Part shown: in pieces, positions 1 to 7,869 of the stretch
Layout of the letters: every line of letters starts with the position of its first letter
Numbering within the stretch: position 1 is the first letter of the stretch
DNA from: Oscillospiraceae bacterium
GTDB lineage: Bacteria; Bacillota; Clostridia; Oscillospirales; Oscillospiraceae
Assembly (NCBI GenBank): GCA_017444665.1
Contig: JAFSWC010000081.1
Coordinates: 1 to 38,430 of the forward strand
Length of the DNA stretch: 38,430 bases
Reading direction: 5' to 3'
Program-made: the position numbers and the translations under genes
Notes under the pieces: model-generated
What the model saw: the letters and a program-made list of their open reading frames with translations, nothing else
What the model was told of the DNA's origin: nothing
Database searches by the model: none

Positions 1-343
<343 letters not shown>

Positions 344-384
344 CTATTTTATTAACAACTATATATAACAAACGGTTTTGTCCG

Positions 385-972
385 TCAGTTAGCAACCTTG
401 ACCATAGCGAAGCGGATCACCTTGTCGCCGAGCATGAAGCCCTCCTGAAAGACCTCGACGATCTCGTTTTCGCCCTTTTCCCCGTCGTCCACATGCATCA
501 CCGCGTTGTGGAACTTCGGGTCGAACTTCTGCCCGAGCGATTCGGTCTTCGTCACGCCCAGCTTTTCAAGCGTCTGGCAGAACTGGTTCATGATCATCTC
601 CACGCCCTTGCGGTAGGCCTCGTCCTCCGTGCCCTGGTTGAGCGCGCGGACCAGATTGTCATACACCGGCAGGAACTTCGTCACGGTGTCGGCCTTGATG
701 TCGGCATAGAGGCTGTCTTTTTCCTTCTGGCTGCGCTTGCGGTAGTTGTCATACTCCGCCAGCAGCCGTAAATAGGCGTCGGAAGCGCCCTGCGGGGCCT
801 CGGCCTTTTTCTCTTCCTTTTCGGCGGCCTTTTCTTCCTTTGCCTTTTCCTTTTTGGTTTCTTTCTTTTCTTCCTTCGGCTCTTCCGCCTTTTTCTCTTC
901 GGCCTTTTCCTCTTCGGTCTCGGCCTCAGCTGCTTCTTCCCTGACCTCTTCGGTCTTCTTCTCGTCACTCAT
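385..972 (-). CDS. grpE: GrpE nucleotide exchange factor
   Basis: Cytosolic co-chaperone that releases ADP from DnaK. At 195 residues it is a typical length. Residues 1-60 are almost wholly Glu/Lys/Ala and would be disordered or helical; the conserved family starts near 65 with YLRLLAEYDNYRKRSQKE (dimerising helix), then FLPVYDNLVRAL (100-111), KLGV (137-140), FDPKFHNAV (150-158) and the C-terminal beta domain ending EGFMLGDKVIRFAMVKV. Its ATG lies inside the end of hrcA: the two genes share 8 bases (ATGAGTGA), so translation is probably coupled. Unusual only in the length and very low complexity of the charged N-terminal arm. Confidence 0.96.
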   Translation of the reverse strand: MSDEKKTEEVREEAAEAETEEEKAEEKKAEEPKEEKKETKKEKAKEEKAAEKEEKKAEAPQGASDAYLRLLAEYDNYRKRSQKEKDSLYADIKADTVTKFLPVYDNLVRALNQGTEDEAYRKGVEMIMNQFCQTLEKLGVTKTESLGQKFDPKFHNAVMHVDDGEKGENEIVEVFQEGFMLGDKVIRFAMVKVAN

Positions 973-2050
973 TGTTCGTGTCTCCCTTAATGATCAGCTT
1001 GTTGTGCATGCCCTCGGGCGGCGCCTCGCCCCCGCCGAGCCGTCTGGAAAGACCGTCGGCCAGGAAGCGGAGCTTGGCGGCAACGGCGGAATAGTCCATG
1101 CGCGTCGGCCCGACCACGCCGATCAGGCCGCGGGTATTGTCGCCGGCGTCATAGCTTGCGATCACGACGCTTGAATCCTTCAGCTCCTCGGCCACGTTCT
1201 CCGGGCCGATCAGCACGCGGACCTCGTTGCTGTCCGGGAAAAGCCCGCCCTCCGGCAGGATATGCCCGCCGCCGGAGAGATAGCTCATCAGGCGGTGCGC
1301 CTTGTCCGGGTCGCGGAACTCCGGCTGGTTTAGAAGCCTGTTCTCGCCGGAGACGAAGGCGGACGGCGCGGCGGAGGAGGACAGCACCTCGATCACAAAC
1401 GAGGAGATCACGGCCGTGATGCCCATCGTGTCGTCGGCGCTGCGCTCGGTCGAGTTGATCAGCACCGGGGTGATCGCGTCCTCGCCGATGTGGGTGAAGT
1501 TGGCGTTGAACAGCGTCGAAAGCTTGCGGATCATCTTTTCGTCCACCGAGATCGGCAGCCGCACCAGCTTGTTGCGTACCGTGTGGTCCGAGAGCATCAC
1601 GACGATGATAAAGGTGTTCGCGTCGACGTAAATGAGATCGAAGCGCACGATCGTCACGGCCTCGCGCGTGGTCAGCGCCATGGCCGGATAATCGGTCAGC
1701 TGGCTGGCCAGACGGCTGACGTCGCTGATCGTATCGTCCAGCTCCTGCAGCTTCTGGTTGAGGCGGCGGTTTAAGTCCTCGCTCTCCTCAATGCTCAAGC
1801 GCTGCTGGTCCATCAGCTCGTTGACGTACATGCGATAGCCCATCGGCGTCGGCACGCGGCCGGCGGAGGTGTGCGGCTGTTCGAGATAGCCCATCGCCAC
1901 CAGCTCGGCCAGCTCGTTGCGGATCGTCGCGCTCGAGCAGCCCAGGCCCGCGCTTTCGGCGATGGCCTTGCTGCCCACCGGCTCGGCGGTGCGGATATAG
2001 GCGTCTACGACGGCGGCCAATATTTTCTTTTTTCTTTCGCTGATCGCCAT
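965..2050 (-). CDS. hrcA: HrcA heat-shock repressor
   Basis: Repressor that binds CIRCE operators and is kept active by GroEL. The 361-residue product begins with a winged helix-turn-helix; SSATIRNELAELVAMGYL (39-56) followed by QPHTSAGRVPT (58-68) is the family signature. The reading frame is open further upstream to 2278, but I chose ATG 2050 because the protein starts there in the family, because the promoter and CIRCE lie at 2075-2128, inside the longer frame, and because GGAG sits about 9 bases before this ATG. First gene of the heat-shock operon; its last 8 bases overlap grpE. Autoregulated through the operator just upstream. Confidence 0.96.
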   Translation of the reverse strand: MAISERKKKILAAVVDAYIRTAEPVGSKAIAESAGLGCSSATIRNELAELVAMGYLEQPHTSAGRVPTPMGYRMYVNELMDQQRLSIEESEDLNRRLNQKLQELDDTISDVSRLASQLTDYPAMALTTREAVTIVRFDLIYVDANTFIIVVMLSDHTVRNKLVRLPISVDEKMIRKLSTLFNANFTHIGEDAITPVLINSTERSADDTMGITAVISSFVIEVLSSSAAPSAFVSGENRLLNQPEFRDPDKAHRLMSYLSGGGHILPEGGLFPDSNEVRVLIGPENVAEELKDSSVVIASYDAGDNTRGLIGVVGPTRMDYSAVAAKLRFLADGLSRRLGGGEAPPEGMHNKLIIKGDTNNE

Positions 2051-2051
2051 G

Positions 2052-2060
2052 TTAGCACTC
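2052..2060 (-). promoter_or_regulatory. Extra CIRCE half-site over the hrcA ribosome binding site
   Basis: A third exact half-site (GAGTGCTAA on the minus strand) ends one base before the hrcA start codon and contains the GGAG used as Shine-Dalgarno. With a 9-base spacer its partner would be positions 2070-2078 (GACTGTTGG), which matches the consensus GAGTGCTAA at only 5 of 9 bases. It may be a decayed second CIRCE. Confidence 0.6.
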
Positions 2061-2074
2061 CATACTGCCGACTG

Positions 2075-2101
2075 TTGGCACTCTCCCTTTACGAGTGCTA
2101 A
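2075..2101. promoter_or_regulatory. CIRCE operator (HrcA binding site)
   Basis: Plus-strand arms TTGGCACTC (2075-2083) and GAGTGCTAA (2093-2101) separated by exactly 9 bases match the CIRCE consensus TTAGCACTC-N9-GAGTGCTAA with one mismatch. It overlaps the hrcA -10 box, so bound HrcA would block initiation. Confidence 0.96.
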
Positions 2102-2128
2102 TATACCATCGAAACCTTGCTTTGTCAA
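2100..2128 (-). promoter_or_regulatory. Sigma-A promoter of hrcA-grpE-dnaK
   Basis: Read on the minus strand: -35 TTGACA (2128-2123), 17-base spacer, -10 TATATT (2105-2100). The -10 shares two bases with CIRCE. Confidence 0.9.
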
Positions 2129-2222
2129 TAGTCTCGCCGGAAGGAAAAGGTAAAATTCACACTTTGGACAAATCCGGAAAAATGCGCGCGATCCCCGCGT
2201 TTCCCCCGTTGAACATCCGCTC

Positions 2223-2251
2223 TTGACAGGCAGGCGCGCGTTCCTTATGAT
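2223..2251 (+). promoter_or_regulatory. Sigma-A promoter of the DUF3795-GNAT gene
   Basis: TTGACA (2223-2228), 17 bases, TATGAT (2246-2251). It diverges from the hrcA promoter, the two -35 boxes being about 95 bases apart. The gene's RBS, GGGAGAGA, lies just before ATG 2291. Confidence 0.88.
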
Positions 2252-2290
2252 AATAAAAAAGAGGCAAACAGGGGGCACGGGAGAGAAAAA

Positions 2291-3061
2291 ATGAAAGACT
2301 ATATCGCGTTCTGCGGCCTGGACTGCGAAAGCTGCGAGGCCAGAATGGCAACGGTCACGAACGACGAAGCACTGCGGCGGAAGGTCGCCGCGCTCTGGTC
2401 AGAGCTCAACGGCGTGGAGATCACGCCGGAGATGATCCACTGTGTCGGCTGCCGGCTCGATGGGGTCAAAACGCCCTACTGCGAATCGCTCTGCCCGATC
2501 CGGCAGTGCGCGCTGGGCCGCGGGGTCGAGACCTGCGGAAGCTGCGGCGAGAGGAAGAGGTGCGAAAAGCTCGGCGCGATCACCGGGAACAATCCCGACG
2601 CCGCGCTGAATCTGATGGGCTATGATTTTATCACGCTGCGCGAAAGGCCGGAGCTGGCAGACGCGGCCGCGGCGTGGTTCCACGAAAAATGGGGCGTACC
2701 GACCGAGGCGTATCTCACCTGCATGCGGGCCTATCTGAACGGGGAAACCGAATACGGCTGGTATCTGTGCCTTGACGGCGAGAGGATCGTCGGCGGAATG
2801 GGCGTCATCGAAAACGACTTCCATGACCGCAAAGACCTGGCGCCGAACGTCTGCGCGGTCTATACCGAGGAAGACTGCCGCGGTCAGGGGATAGCCGGGC
2901 GGCTGCTGAACACGGTGGTGGAGGACATGCGCGCCAAAGGCGTATCGCCGCTGTATCTGGTCACCGATCACACATCCTTCTACGAGCGCTACGGCTGGGA
3001 GTTTCTGTGCCTGGTCCGGGGCAGCGAAAATGAGCTGACGCGGATGTACATCCACCGCTGA
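2291..3061 (+). CDS. DUF3795 cysteine-rich domain fused to GNAT acetyltransferase
   Basis: Two domains in 256 residues. The N-terminal part (about 1-112) is a DUF3795-type cysteine-rich module: CGLDCESC (8-15), CVGC (51-54), C64, C68, C73, CGSC (82-85), C91, a pattern suited to binding zinc or an Fe-S cluster. From about 113 a GNAT N-acetyltransferase fold follows, with the acetyl-CoA loop CRGQGIAGRLL (196-206) and the late strand/loop HTSFYERYGWEF near the C-terminus. The substrate is unknown. The start is set by the upstream GGGAGAGA. It is followed 177 bases later by a second GNAT gene in the same direction. Domain families are recognised by motif; the biological role is not inferred. Confidence 0.88.
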   Translation: MKDYIAFCGLDCESCEARMATVTNDEALRRKVAALWSELNGVEITPEMIHCVGCRLDGVKTPYCESLCPIRQCALGRGVETCGSCGERKRCEKLGAITGNNPDAALNLMGYDFITLRERPELADAAAAWFHEKWGVPTEAYLTCMRAYLNGETEYGWYLCLDGERIVGGMGVIENDFHDRKDLAPNVCAVYTEEDCRGQGIAGRLLNTVVEDMRAKGVSPLYLVTDHTSFYERYGWEFLCLVRGSENELTRMYIHR

Positions 3062-3160
3062 GCAAGAGCTGATTGAGCCGCGAGGCTTGATTATAAAATT
3101 TATTTTTACAAGGAGCGTACTGTTTGAAAAACGGCATGAAACCGGAGATTGTCGGCTGAC

Positions 3161-3194
3161 CGGGAGGTTTGCCTGCGATCGGACGAGCCTCCCG
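3161..3194 (+). other. Intergenic hairpin between the two GNAT genes
   Basis: CGGGAGG (3161-3167) pairs with CCTCCCG (3188-3194) across a 20-base loop. No T-tract follows, so it is weak as a terminator. The rest of the 177-base gap holds an AT-rich stretch (3091-3110) but no convincing promoter. Confidence 0.35.
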
Positions 3195-3238
3195 CTTGCA
3201 AAAGCATTTGAAGTCGACAAAATTCAGGAGGTTAAACA

Positions 3239-3865
3239 ATGAATCAAAACGGCATTATCATCCGCCCGGAAACAAAAGAGGACTACCGCGCGGTCGAAGC
3301 CCTTGTCCGCGAAGCGTTCTGGAACGTGTACCGCCCCGGCTGCAGCGAGCACTATGTGATCCACGTGCTGCGCGACGACCCGGCCTTTGTCAGAGAGCTG
3401 GATTTCGTTATGGAGCAGGACGGGGAGCTGATCGGGCAGAACATGTTCATGCGCACGGTCATCGAAGCCGACGACGGCCGGACGATCGACGTGCTGACCA
3501 TGGGGCCGATCTGCATCACGCCGGCGCGCAAACGGCAGGGCTGCGGCAAAATGCTGCTGGACTTCTGTCTGGAGCGGGCTACGGCGCTGGGCTACGGCGC
3601 GGTGCTGTTCGAGGGAAACATCGGCTTTTACGGCCACTGCGGCTTTACCTACGCCCGCAATTTCTCCATCCGCTATCACGACCTGCCGCAGGGCGCGGAC
3701 GACTCGTTCTTTCTGTGCAAAGAGCTCGTCCCCGGCTATCTCGACGGCGTCAGCGGCGTGTATCAGACGCCGCGGGGCTACTATGTGGACGAGGGTGACG
3801 TCGAGGCGTTTGACGCAGCCTTTCCGTACAAAGAAAAGCTGAGACTGCCCGGCCAGATCTTTTAA
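3239..3865 (+). CDS. GNAT family N-acetyltransferase
   Basis: A 208-residue single-domain acetyltransferase. It starts IIIRPETKEDYRAVEALVREAF (first strand and helix of GNAT), and has the acetyl-CoA pyrophosphate loop RKRQGCGKMLLD (97-108) and a final FYGHCGFTYA motif typical of the family's beta-6/7 region. The start at 3239 has a good AGGAGG spaced 7 bases away. The substrate cannot be told; the long C-terminal extension after the GNAT core (about residues 150-208) is usual in this 'predicted N-acetyltransferase' subgroup. It ends at a strong hairpin shared with the convergent ylmH-like gene. Confidence 0.9.
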   Translation: MNQNGIIIRPETKEDYRAVEALVREAFWNVYRPGCSEHYVIHVLRDDPAFVRELDFVMEQDGELIGQNMFMRTVIEADDGRTIDVLTMGPICITPARKRQGCGKMLLDFCLERATALGYGAVLFEGNIGFYGHCGFTYARNFSIRYHDLPQGADDSFFLCKELVPGYLDGVSGVYQTPRGYYVDEGDVEAFDAAFPYKEKLRLPGQIF

Positions 3866-3890
3866 GTTCCCGGCAAAAAGCAAAAAAGAG

Positions 3891-3920
3891 GAGCCTGCAT
3901 CCTTTATGGGATGCAGGCTC
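3891..3920. terminator. Bidirectional terminator
   Basis: GAGCCTGCATCC (3891-3902) and GGATGCAGGCTC (3909-3920) form a perfect 12-bp stem. An A-tract lies to the left and TTCCCTTTAT to the right, so it can serve both the GNAT gene (plus) and the ylmH operon (minus). Confidence 0.88.
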
Positions 3921-3940
3921 TTCCCTTTATCGGCCGGGAG

Positions 3941-4687
3941 CTAAACGAATACCTCGCCGCTGAGGAACATCCGTCCCTTGCGGGAGGTGCCGCCCATCTC
4001 GGCGACGCGCCCCTTTCCCTTGCCGCGCAGCGAGATCACGTCGCCCTCGCGCACGTCAAGGTCGGGCTTGAGACACTCGCGGTAATTGACGCTGACGGCG
4101 CCGGAGGCGATCTGCCGCGCCGCCTCGCTGCGGCTTAAGGAAAACAGCCCGGCCACGACCGCGTCGAGCCGCGGGCTTTGGACGGAAAAGAGCTTTTCCT
4201 TTACCTGCCGCTCCGGCGCTGGCACGTCCGAAAGCGCGACCGCCTCCGCCCGCACGGTGCAGCGGCCGACCTTGTCGATCGAGAGGAGATGGCGCTGCAC
4301 GCTCGGCAGACAGAAGACCCATGCCGTCTCGCCTTTGACCAGGATATCGCCGAGCCACTCGCGGCCGATGCCCATGCCCAGCAGCGCGCCCATATAATCG
4401 CGGTGACCCGGCGCGCCGAAAAAGGCCGTCAGCCGGATCGCGCAGAGGTATTCCGCCGGATTAAAGCTCTCCTCCTCCAGCCAGTCGGGCAGGAAGAAGG
4501 CCGCGCAGCGCTCGCTCTCTTCCCCGCCGCCGCAAAACAGCACGCGGCAGGACGCGCGCCGCGCCCAGCTTTCCAGTTCATAGCGCTCGGCAGGCGTCAG
4601 AAACGCGGTGTGCGTCACGCCGCCTGTCCTCTCACAGCGGCGGGCAAGGTCTTCCGCCCGCCGGAGCAGTTCATTGTGGTTTTCCAT
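3941..4687 (-). CDS. YlmH-family S4-domain RNA-binding protein
   Basis: 248 residues. The central hallmark GHRDYMGALLGMGIGRE (94-110) followed by WLGDI is diagnostic of the YlmH family, and an S4 RNA-binding domain follows at about 172-230 (RLDAVVAGLFSLSRSEAARQ, then GAVSVNYR). In many Firmicutes ylmH sits beside sepF/ylmG/divIVA; here none of those is present. YlmH binds ribosomes and has been linked to ribosome-associated quality control in Bacillus subtilis. It is the last gene of an operon: its first 17 bases overlap the end of the GTPase-nuclease gene, so the two are probably translationally coupled. The shared locus suggests both act on ribosomes; that is an inference. Confidence 0.88.
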   Translation of the reverse strand: MENHNELLRRAEDLARRCERTGGVTHTAFLTPAERYELESWARRASCRVLFCGGGEESERCAAFFLPDWLEEESFNPAEYLCAIRLTAFFGAPGHRDYMGALLGMGIGREWLGDILVKGETAWVFCLPSVQRHLLSIDKVGRCTVRAEAVALSDVPAPERQVKEKLFSVQSPRLDAVVAGLFSLSRSEAARQIASGAVSVNYRECLKPDLDVREGDVISLRGKGKGRVAEMGGTSRKGRMFLSGEVFV

Positions 4688-7283
4688 GGCTCAGTGTTTC
4701 TCCCAGTTTTTCCGGGTGCGCCTCGCGCCTGCTCTTGCGCAGGACCTCTTCGATCTGCCCCCTCGCCCATTCCAGCTCGCCGGCAAACTCCTTCGCGCTT
4801 GTGCGCAGCACGCCGGAGCGCAGCGCCGAGAGACGGATCAGGTTGTCGTTCGTCACGACGCGCACGGCGTAGTTCCGCCCGATCTCGTCCGCAAGCCGCT
4901 CGATATACATGTCGCCGGTCTCGCCGGCGGGGGTGAAGACGACGTGGATCGTGTGATAGTCCGAGCGGGAGCCCGGATTTCCGGGCGTGCGGTAGCCGTC
5001 GAAGACCAGGACAAGCTCCTTGCCCGTAAAGGCGCAGTAACCGGAGAGGATATCCATCAGCCGCTCGCGCGCCAAATCCAGCCGCTCGGCGGCGAGCGTC
5101 TTCAGCTCGTCCCAGGCGAAGATCAGGTTATAGCCGTCCACGATCAGATATTCGCGGCGCGCCGCTTCCGGCGCGGGGGCGGGCGCCTCGTTGCGCATCG
5201 GCGCGGCATACTGCGGCCGGCGGATCGGGCCGAACTCGCGCTCCATGATCGCCTCCAGCTCGCGCTCATCGATCGAAACCGACGCGCGCGGCAGCGGCCG
5301 CGGCGCTTCGCCGGGCTTTTTCAGACAGCTTTCCAGGTGCATGTATTCGCTCACGCGGTCCCACTTGACGGTAAAACCGCCGCCGTGAGCGCAGAAGACG
5401 CTGTCGGGGGTGTTGTCCGTATCCGACGCGGGATCATAGCCGATCGCCGCGATCACCTGTTCCGGGCGGCGGCAGGGGCGATAGCCGTCCGGCCGCAGAC
5501 TGATGCGGCCCTGGCCGCGCGAAAAGCCGGCCAAGAGCTCGGCATAGCCGTTCATCTCCGCGATCGGCGCGCTGCCGCGCAGGCGCGTCATGCCGCCGGC
5601 GTCCTCCGGCGTTTCAAAGCTGCCGCCCATCGCGCGCACGTCGCTCATCACGCGGCCGAGCAGCTCGCCCGGCACCTCGACGGAAAAGGCGTAATACGGC
5701 TCGAGCAGCACGCTCTGCGCCTGCATCAGCCCCTGCCGCACGGCGCGGTAGGTGGCCTCGCGGAAGTCGCCGCCCTCGGTGTGCTTGAGATGCGCGCGCC
5801 CGGCGGCAAGCGTGATCTTCATATCGGTGATGGGCGAGCCCGTCAGCACGCCCAGATGCGGCTTCTCCGCCAAATGCGTCAGGATCAGCCGCTGCCAGTT
5901 GCGGTCCAGCGCGTCCTCGCTGCAGACCGTGTCGAAGACAAGGCCGCTGCCGGGGGCAAGCGGCTGCAGGATCAGGTGTACCTCGGCATAGTGGCGCAGC
6001 GGCTCGAAATGCCCCACGCCCTCGACCTTGTCGGCAATCGTCTCGCGATAGAGGATGCGCCCCTTGTCAAGCGTAACGTCCCAGCCGAAGCGCTCGGCCA
6101 CAAGGCTTTGGAACACCTCGCGCTGCACCCGGCCCATCAGCCGCAGCTCGATCTGGCCGGCGCGTGCGTTCCAGGCCAGATGCAGCTGGGGGTCCTCCTC
6201 CTGCAGCAGCTGCAGCCTGGGCAGCATCTGCACGCCGTCGACGCCCTCCGGCGGGATGACGCGATAGCTCATGACCGGCTCAAGTCCGGGGCTTTCCGCG
6301 TCGGCCGCTTCGCCCAGTCCCTGTCCGGCCCAGGTGCCGGACAGCCCGACCGCGGCGACGACCTGGCCGGGGCCGACCGTTTCCACAGCGTCGTATTTCA
6401 TACCGGAATACAGGCGCAGCTGCGTCAGCTTTTCCTCCCGCTCGTGCCCCGCGGCGTCGCGGTACGCAAGCGTCCCGCGCACCGAAAGCGTGCCGCCGAG
6501 CAGCTTGAGGAAGGTCAGACGGCTGCCCTGCGCATCGCGGGCGATCTTGAACACGCGGGCGGCAAAGGCTTTTCTTCTCTCGCGCAGCGGCGCGAGCGTG
6601 TCAAGCGCGCCGAGCAGCTCCTCCACGCCGTCGAGCCTCAGCCCGGAGCCGAAGAAGCAGGGGAACAGCTCGCGCCGCGCGATAAGCGCGGAAAGCTCTT
6701 CGTCCGTCACTTCGCCGCCGGAGAGGATCTTGTCCATCATCGTCTCGTCCGAAAGCGCGATCTGCTCAAAAAACGCCTCGTCCCGCTGTGAGAAATCCAG
6801 GCAGCGCGGATCGAGCCGCTCCTGCAGCTCCTGCATCAGCTCCGCGCGTCCGCGCACGGACAGGTCCATCTTGCTGATAAACACAAAGCAGGGCACGCCG
6901 CTTCGCTTCAAAAGCCGCCACAGCGTCTCGGTGTGCGCCTGTACGCCGTCCACGCCGCTGATGATGAGCACCGCGCAGTCCATCGCCGGCAGCGTCCGCT
7001 CGGCCTCGGCGGCAAAGTCCACATGCCCCGGCGTGTCCAGCAGCGTCACGCTGCGGTGCGGCAGCTCGAAGAGCGCCTGCTTGGAAAAGATCGTGATGCC
7101 GCGCTCGCGCTCAAGGCTGTGGGTGTCGAGGAAGCTGTCGCGGTGGTCGACGCGCCCGAGCCTGCGCAGCCGCCCGGAGAGATAGAGCATCGCCTCGGAA
7201 AGGGTGGTCTTGCCCGCGTCGACGTGGGCCAGCAGCCCGACGCAGATATTCTCTTTTTGTTCTCCGCGTATCGGCTCGCCCAT
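4671..7283 (-). CDS. EF-G/TetM-like translational GTPase fused to Rae1/YacP-like NYN ribonuclease domain
   Basis: 870 residues from ATG 7283 (AAAGGAG upstream; the codon before is a TTG, not a better start). The N-terminal ~650 residues are a translational GTPase: P-loop AHVDAGKT (19-26), switch I RGIT (61-64), DTPGH (83-87), and SKMD (137-140) where most relatives have NKxD. Domains II-V follow in EF-G/TetM order. The tip region that is YSPVSTPADF in TetM is HLKHTEGGDF here, so true tetracycline protection is unlikely. After a Pro/Ala-rich linker (~695-710) comes a YacP/Rae1-type NYN domain: VDGYN (715-719), VFDGYR (760-765), acidic residues D716, D762, D791, D813 suitable for metal-dependent RNA cleavage. 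Rae1 cuts mRNA in the ribosomal A site; the fusion would couple a ribosome-binding GTPase to that nuclease (inference). Confidence 0.9.
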   Translation of the reverse strand: MGEPIRGEQKENICVGLLAHVDAGKTTLSEAMLYLSGRLRRLGRVDHRDSFLDTHSLERERGITIFSKQALFELPHRSVTLLDTPGHVDFAAEAERTLPAMDCAVLIISGVDGVQAHTETLWRLLKRSGVPCFVFISKMDLSVRGRAELMQELQERLDPRCLDFSQRDEAFFEQIALSDETMMDKILSGGEVTDEELSALIARRELFPCFFGSGLRLDGVEELLGALDTLAPLRERRKAFAARVFKIARDAQGSRLTFLKLLGGTLSVRGTLAYRDAAGHEREEKLTQLRLYSGMKYDAVETVGPGQVVAAVGLSGTWAGQGLGEAADAESPGLEPVMSYRVIPPEGVDGVQMLPRLQLLQEEDPQLHLAWNARAGQIELRLMGRVQREVFQSLVAERFGWDVTLDKGRILYRETIADKVEGVGHFEPLRHYAEVHLILQPLAPGSGLVFDTVCSEDALDRNWQRLILTHLAEKPHLGVLTGSPITDMKITLAAGRAHLKHTEGGDFREATYRAVRQGLMQAQSVLLEPYYAFSVEVPGELLGRVMSDVRAMGGSFETPEDAGGMTRLRGSAPIAEMNGYAELLAGFSRGQGRISLRPDGYRPCRRPEQVIAAIGYDPASDTDNTPDSVFCAHGGGFTVKWDRVSEYMHLESCLKKPGEAPRPLPRASVSIDERELEAIMEREFGPIRRPQYAAPMRNEAPAPAPEAARREYLIVDGYNLIFAWDELKTLAAERLDLARERLMDILSGYCAFTGKELVLVFDGYRTPGNPGSRSDYHTIHVVFTPAGETGDMYIERLADEIGRNYAVRVVTNDNLIRLSALRSGVLRTSAKEFAGELEWARGQIEEVLRKSRREAHPEKLGETLSHGKPQ

Positions 7284-7296
7284 CAAAACGCTCCTT

Positions 7297-7605
7297 TTAT
7301 TCCAGTCCGTACGGCCAGCCGATCAGGCTGCCGAGATCGTAAAGCTCCGTATAGCCGTAGCCGTCCAGCAGCGCCGCGGCCCGGTGGCTGCGCCGTCCGC
7401 TGCGGCAATAGATCAGGATCGGCGCGTCCCTGTCCGGCAGTTCGTCCGCCGCGCGCTGCGGCGTGAGCTCGTCGACGGGCAGCAGACGCGCGTCGATCGC
7501 GTGGCCGGTGATATACTCGTCCTCCTCGCGCACGTCGAGCAGCACGGCGTTTTTCTTCTCGGCAAGGATCTGCCCCGCCTGCTGAAAATCGATTTTTCGT
7601 ACCAT
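7297..7605 (-). CDS. Rhodanese-like domain protein
   Basis: A single rhodanese domain of 102 residues. The active-site loop CRSGRRS follows ILIY, with the usual LLDVREEDEYITGHA in the first half. Such proteins carry sulfur as a cysteine persulfide; the acceptor is unknown. The frame is open to 7659, but the promoter at 7630-7659 lies inside that extension, so ATG 7605 is preferred; its RBS (AAAGAGAG) is weak. First gene of the operon with the GTPase-nuclease fusion, 13 bases upstream of its ATG. Rhodanese domains can serve tRNA thiolation, which would fit a translation theme, but the sequence does not prove this. Confidence 0.85.
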   Translation of the reverse strand: MVRKIDFQQAGQILAEKKNAVLLDVREEDEYITGHAIDARLLPVDELTPQRAADELPDRDAPILIYCRSGRRSHRAAALLDGYGYTELYDLGSLIGWPYGLE

Positions 7606-7629
7606 AAAAACACTCTCTTTCGCCGCAAC

Positions 7630-7659
7630 AGTATAAAGCACGGCACGGCAAATCGTCAA
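7630..7659 (-). promoter_or_regulatory. Promoter of the rhodanese/GTPase-nuclease/ylmH operon
   Basis: Minus strand: TTGACG (7659-7654), 18-base spacer, TATACT (7635-7630), giving a leader of about 20 bases before ATG 7605. Confidence 0.8.
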
Positions 7660-7827
7660 GCGCAGCGCACAGGCTGCCGCTCCTTTGTCGGGATCGCACG
7701 CGTTATTTGCCCGACTGCGACTCGCTTCGCTCGCTGCATAAGTTCGGCTTGGCCAAAAACGCCGCGCTCCGCTTGCCTTTTTGGAGCCTCACTTATCGAA
7801 CCTCCCGTTCTCGTCGTCACCGATCAT

Positions 7828-7869
7828 ACCAAAAGCAGGGCACCCCAGAAGGGGTGCCCTGCTTTTGGT
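7828..7869 (-). terminator. Terminator of tRNA-Leu, overlapping its CCA end
   Basis: A perfect 19-bp inverted repeat (7828-7846 and 7851-7869) with a 4-base loop. On the minus strand the stem starts at the discriminator A and CCA of the tRNA, then runs AAAAGCAGGGCACCCC and back to a TTTT. The bases 7670-7827 beyond it hold no gene that I can support. Confidence 0.9.

Noticed and set aside
2051..2278. N-terminal extension of HrcA
   Set aside because: It would be encoded across the promoter and CIRCE; not conserved in the family.
4608..6791. Open frame of 727 codons on the plus strand, opposite the GTPase-nuclease gene
   Set aside because: GC-driven shadow; Ala/Arg/His-rich with no recognisable domain, fully antisense to a well-supported gene.
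4671..7283. Tetracycline resistance gene (tetM type)
   Set aside because: GTPase core is similar, but the loop that displaces tetracycline in TetM differs and a nuclease domain replaces the C-terminal helix; resistance is not supported.
7284..7286. TTG as start of the GTPase-nuclease
   Set aside because: ATG directly follows at 7283 with good RBS spacing.
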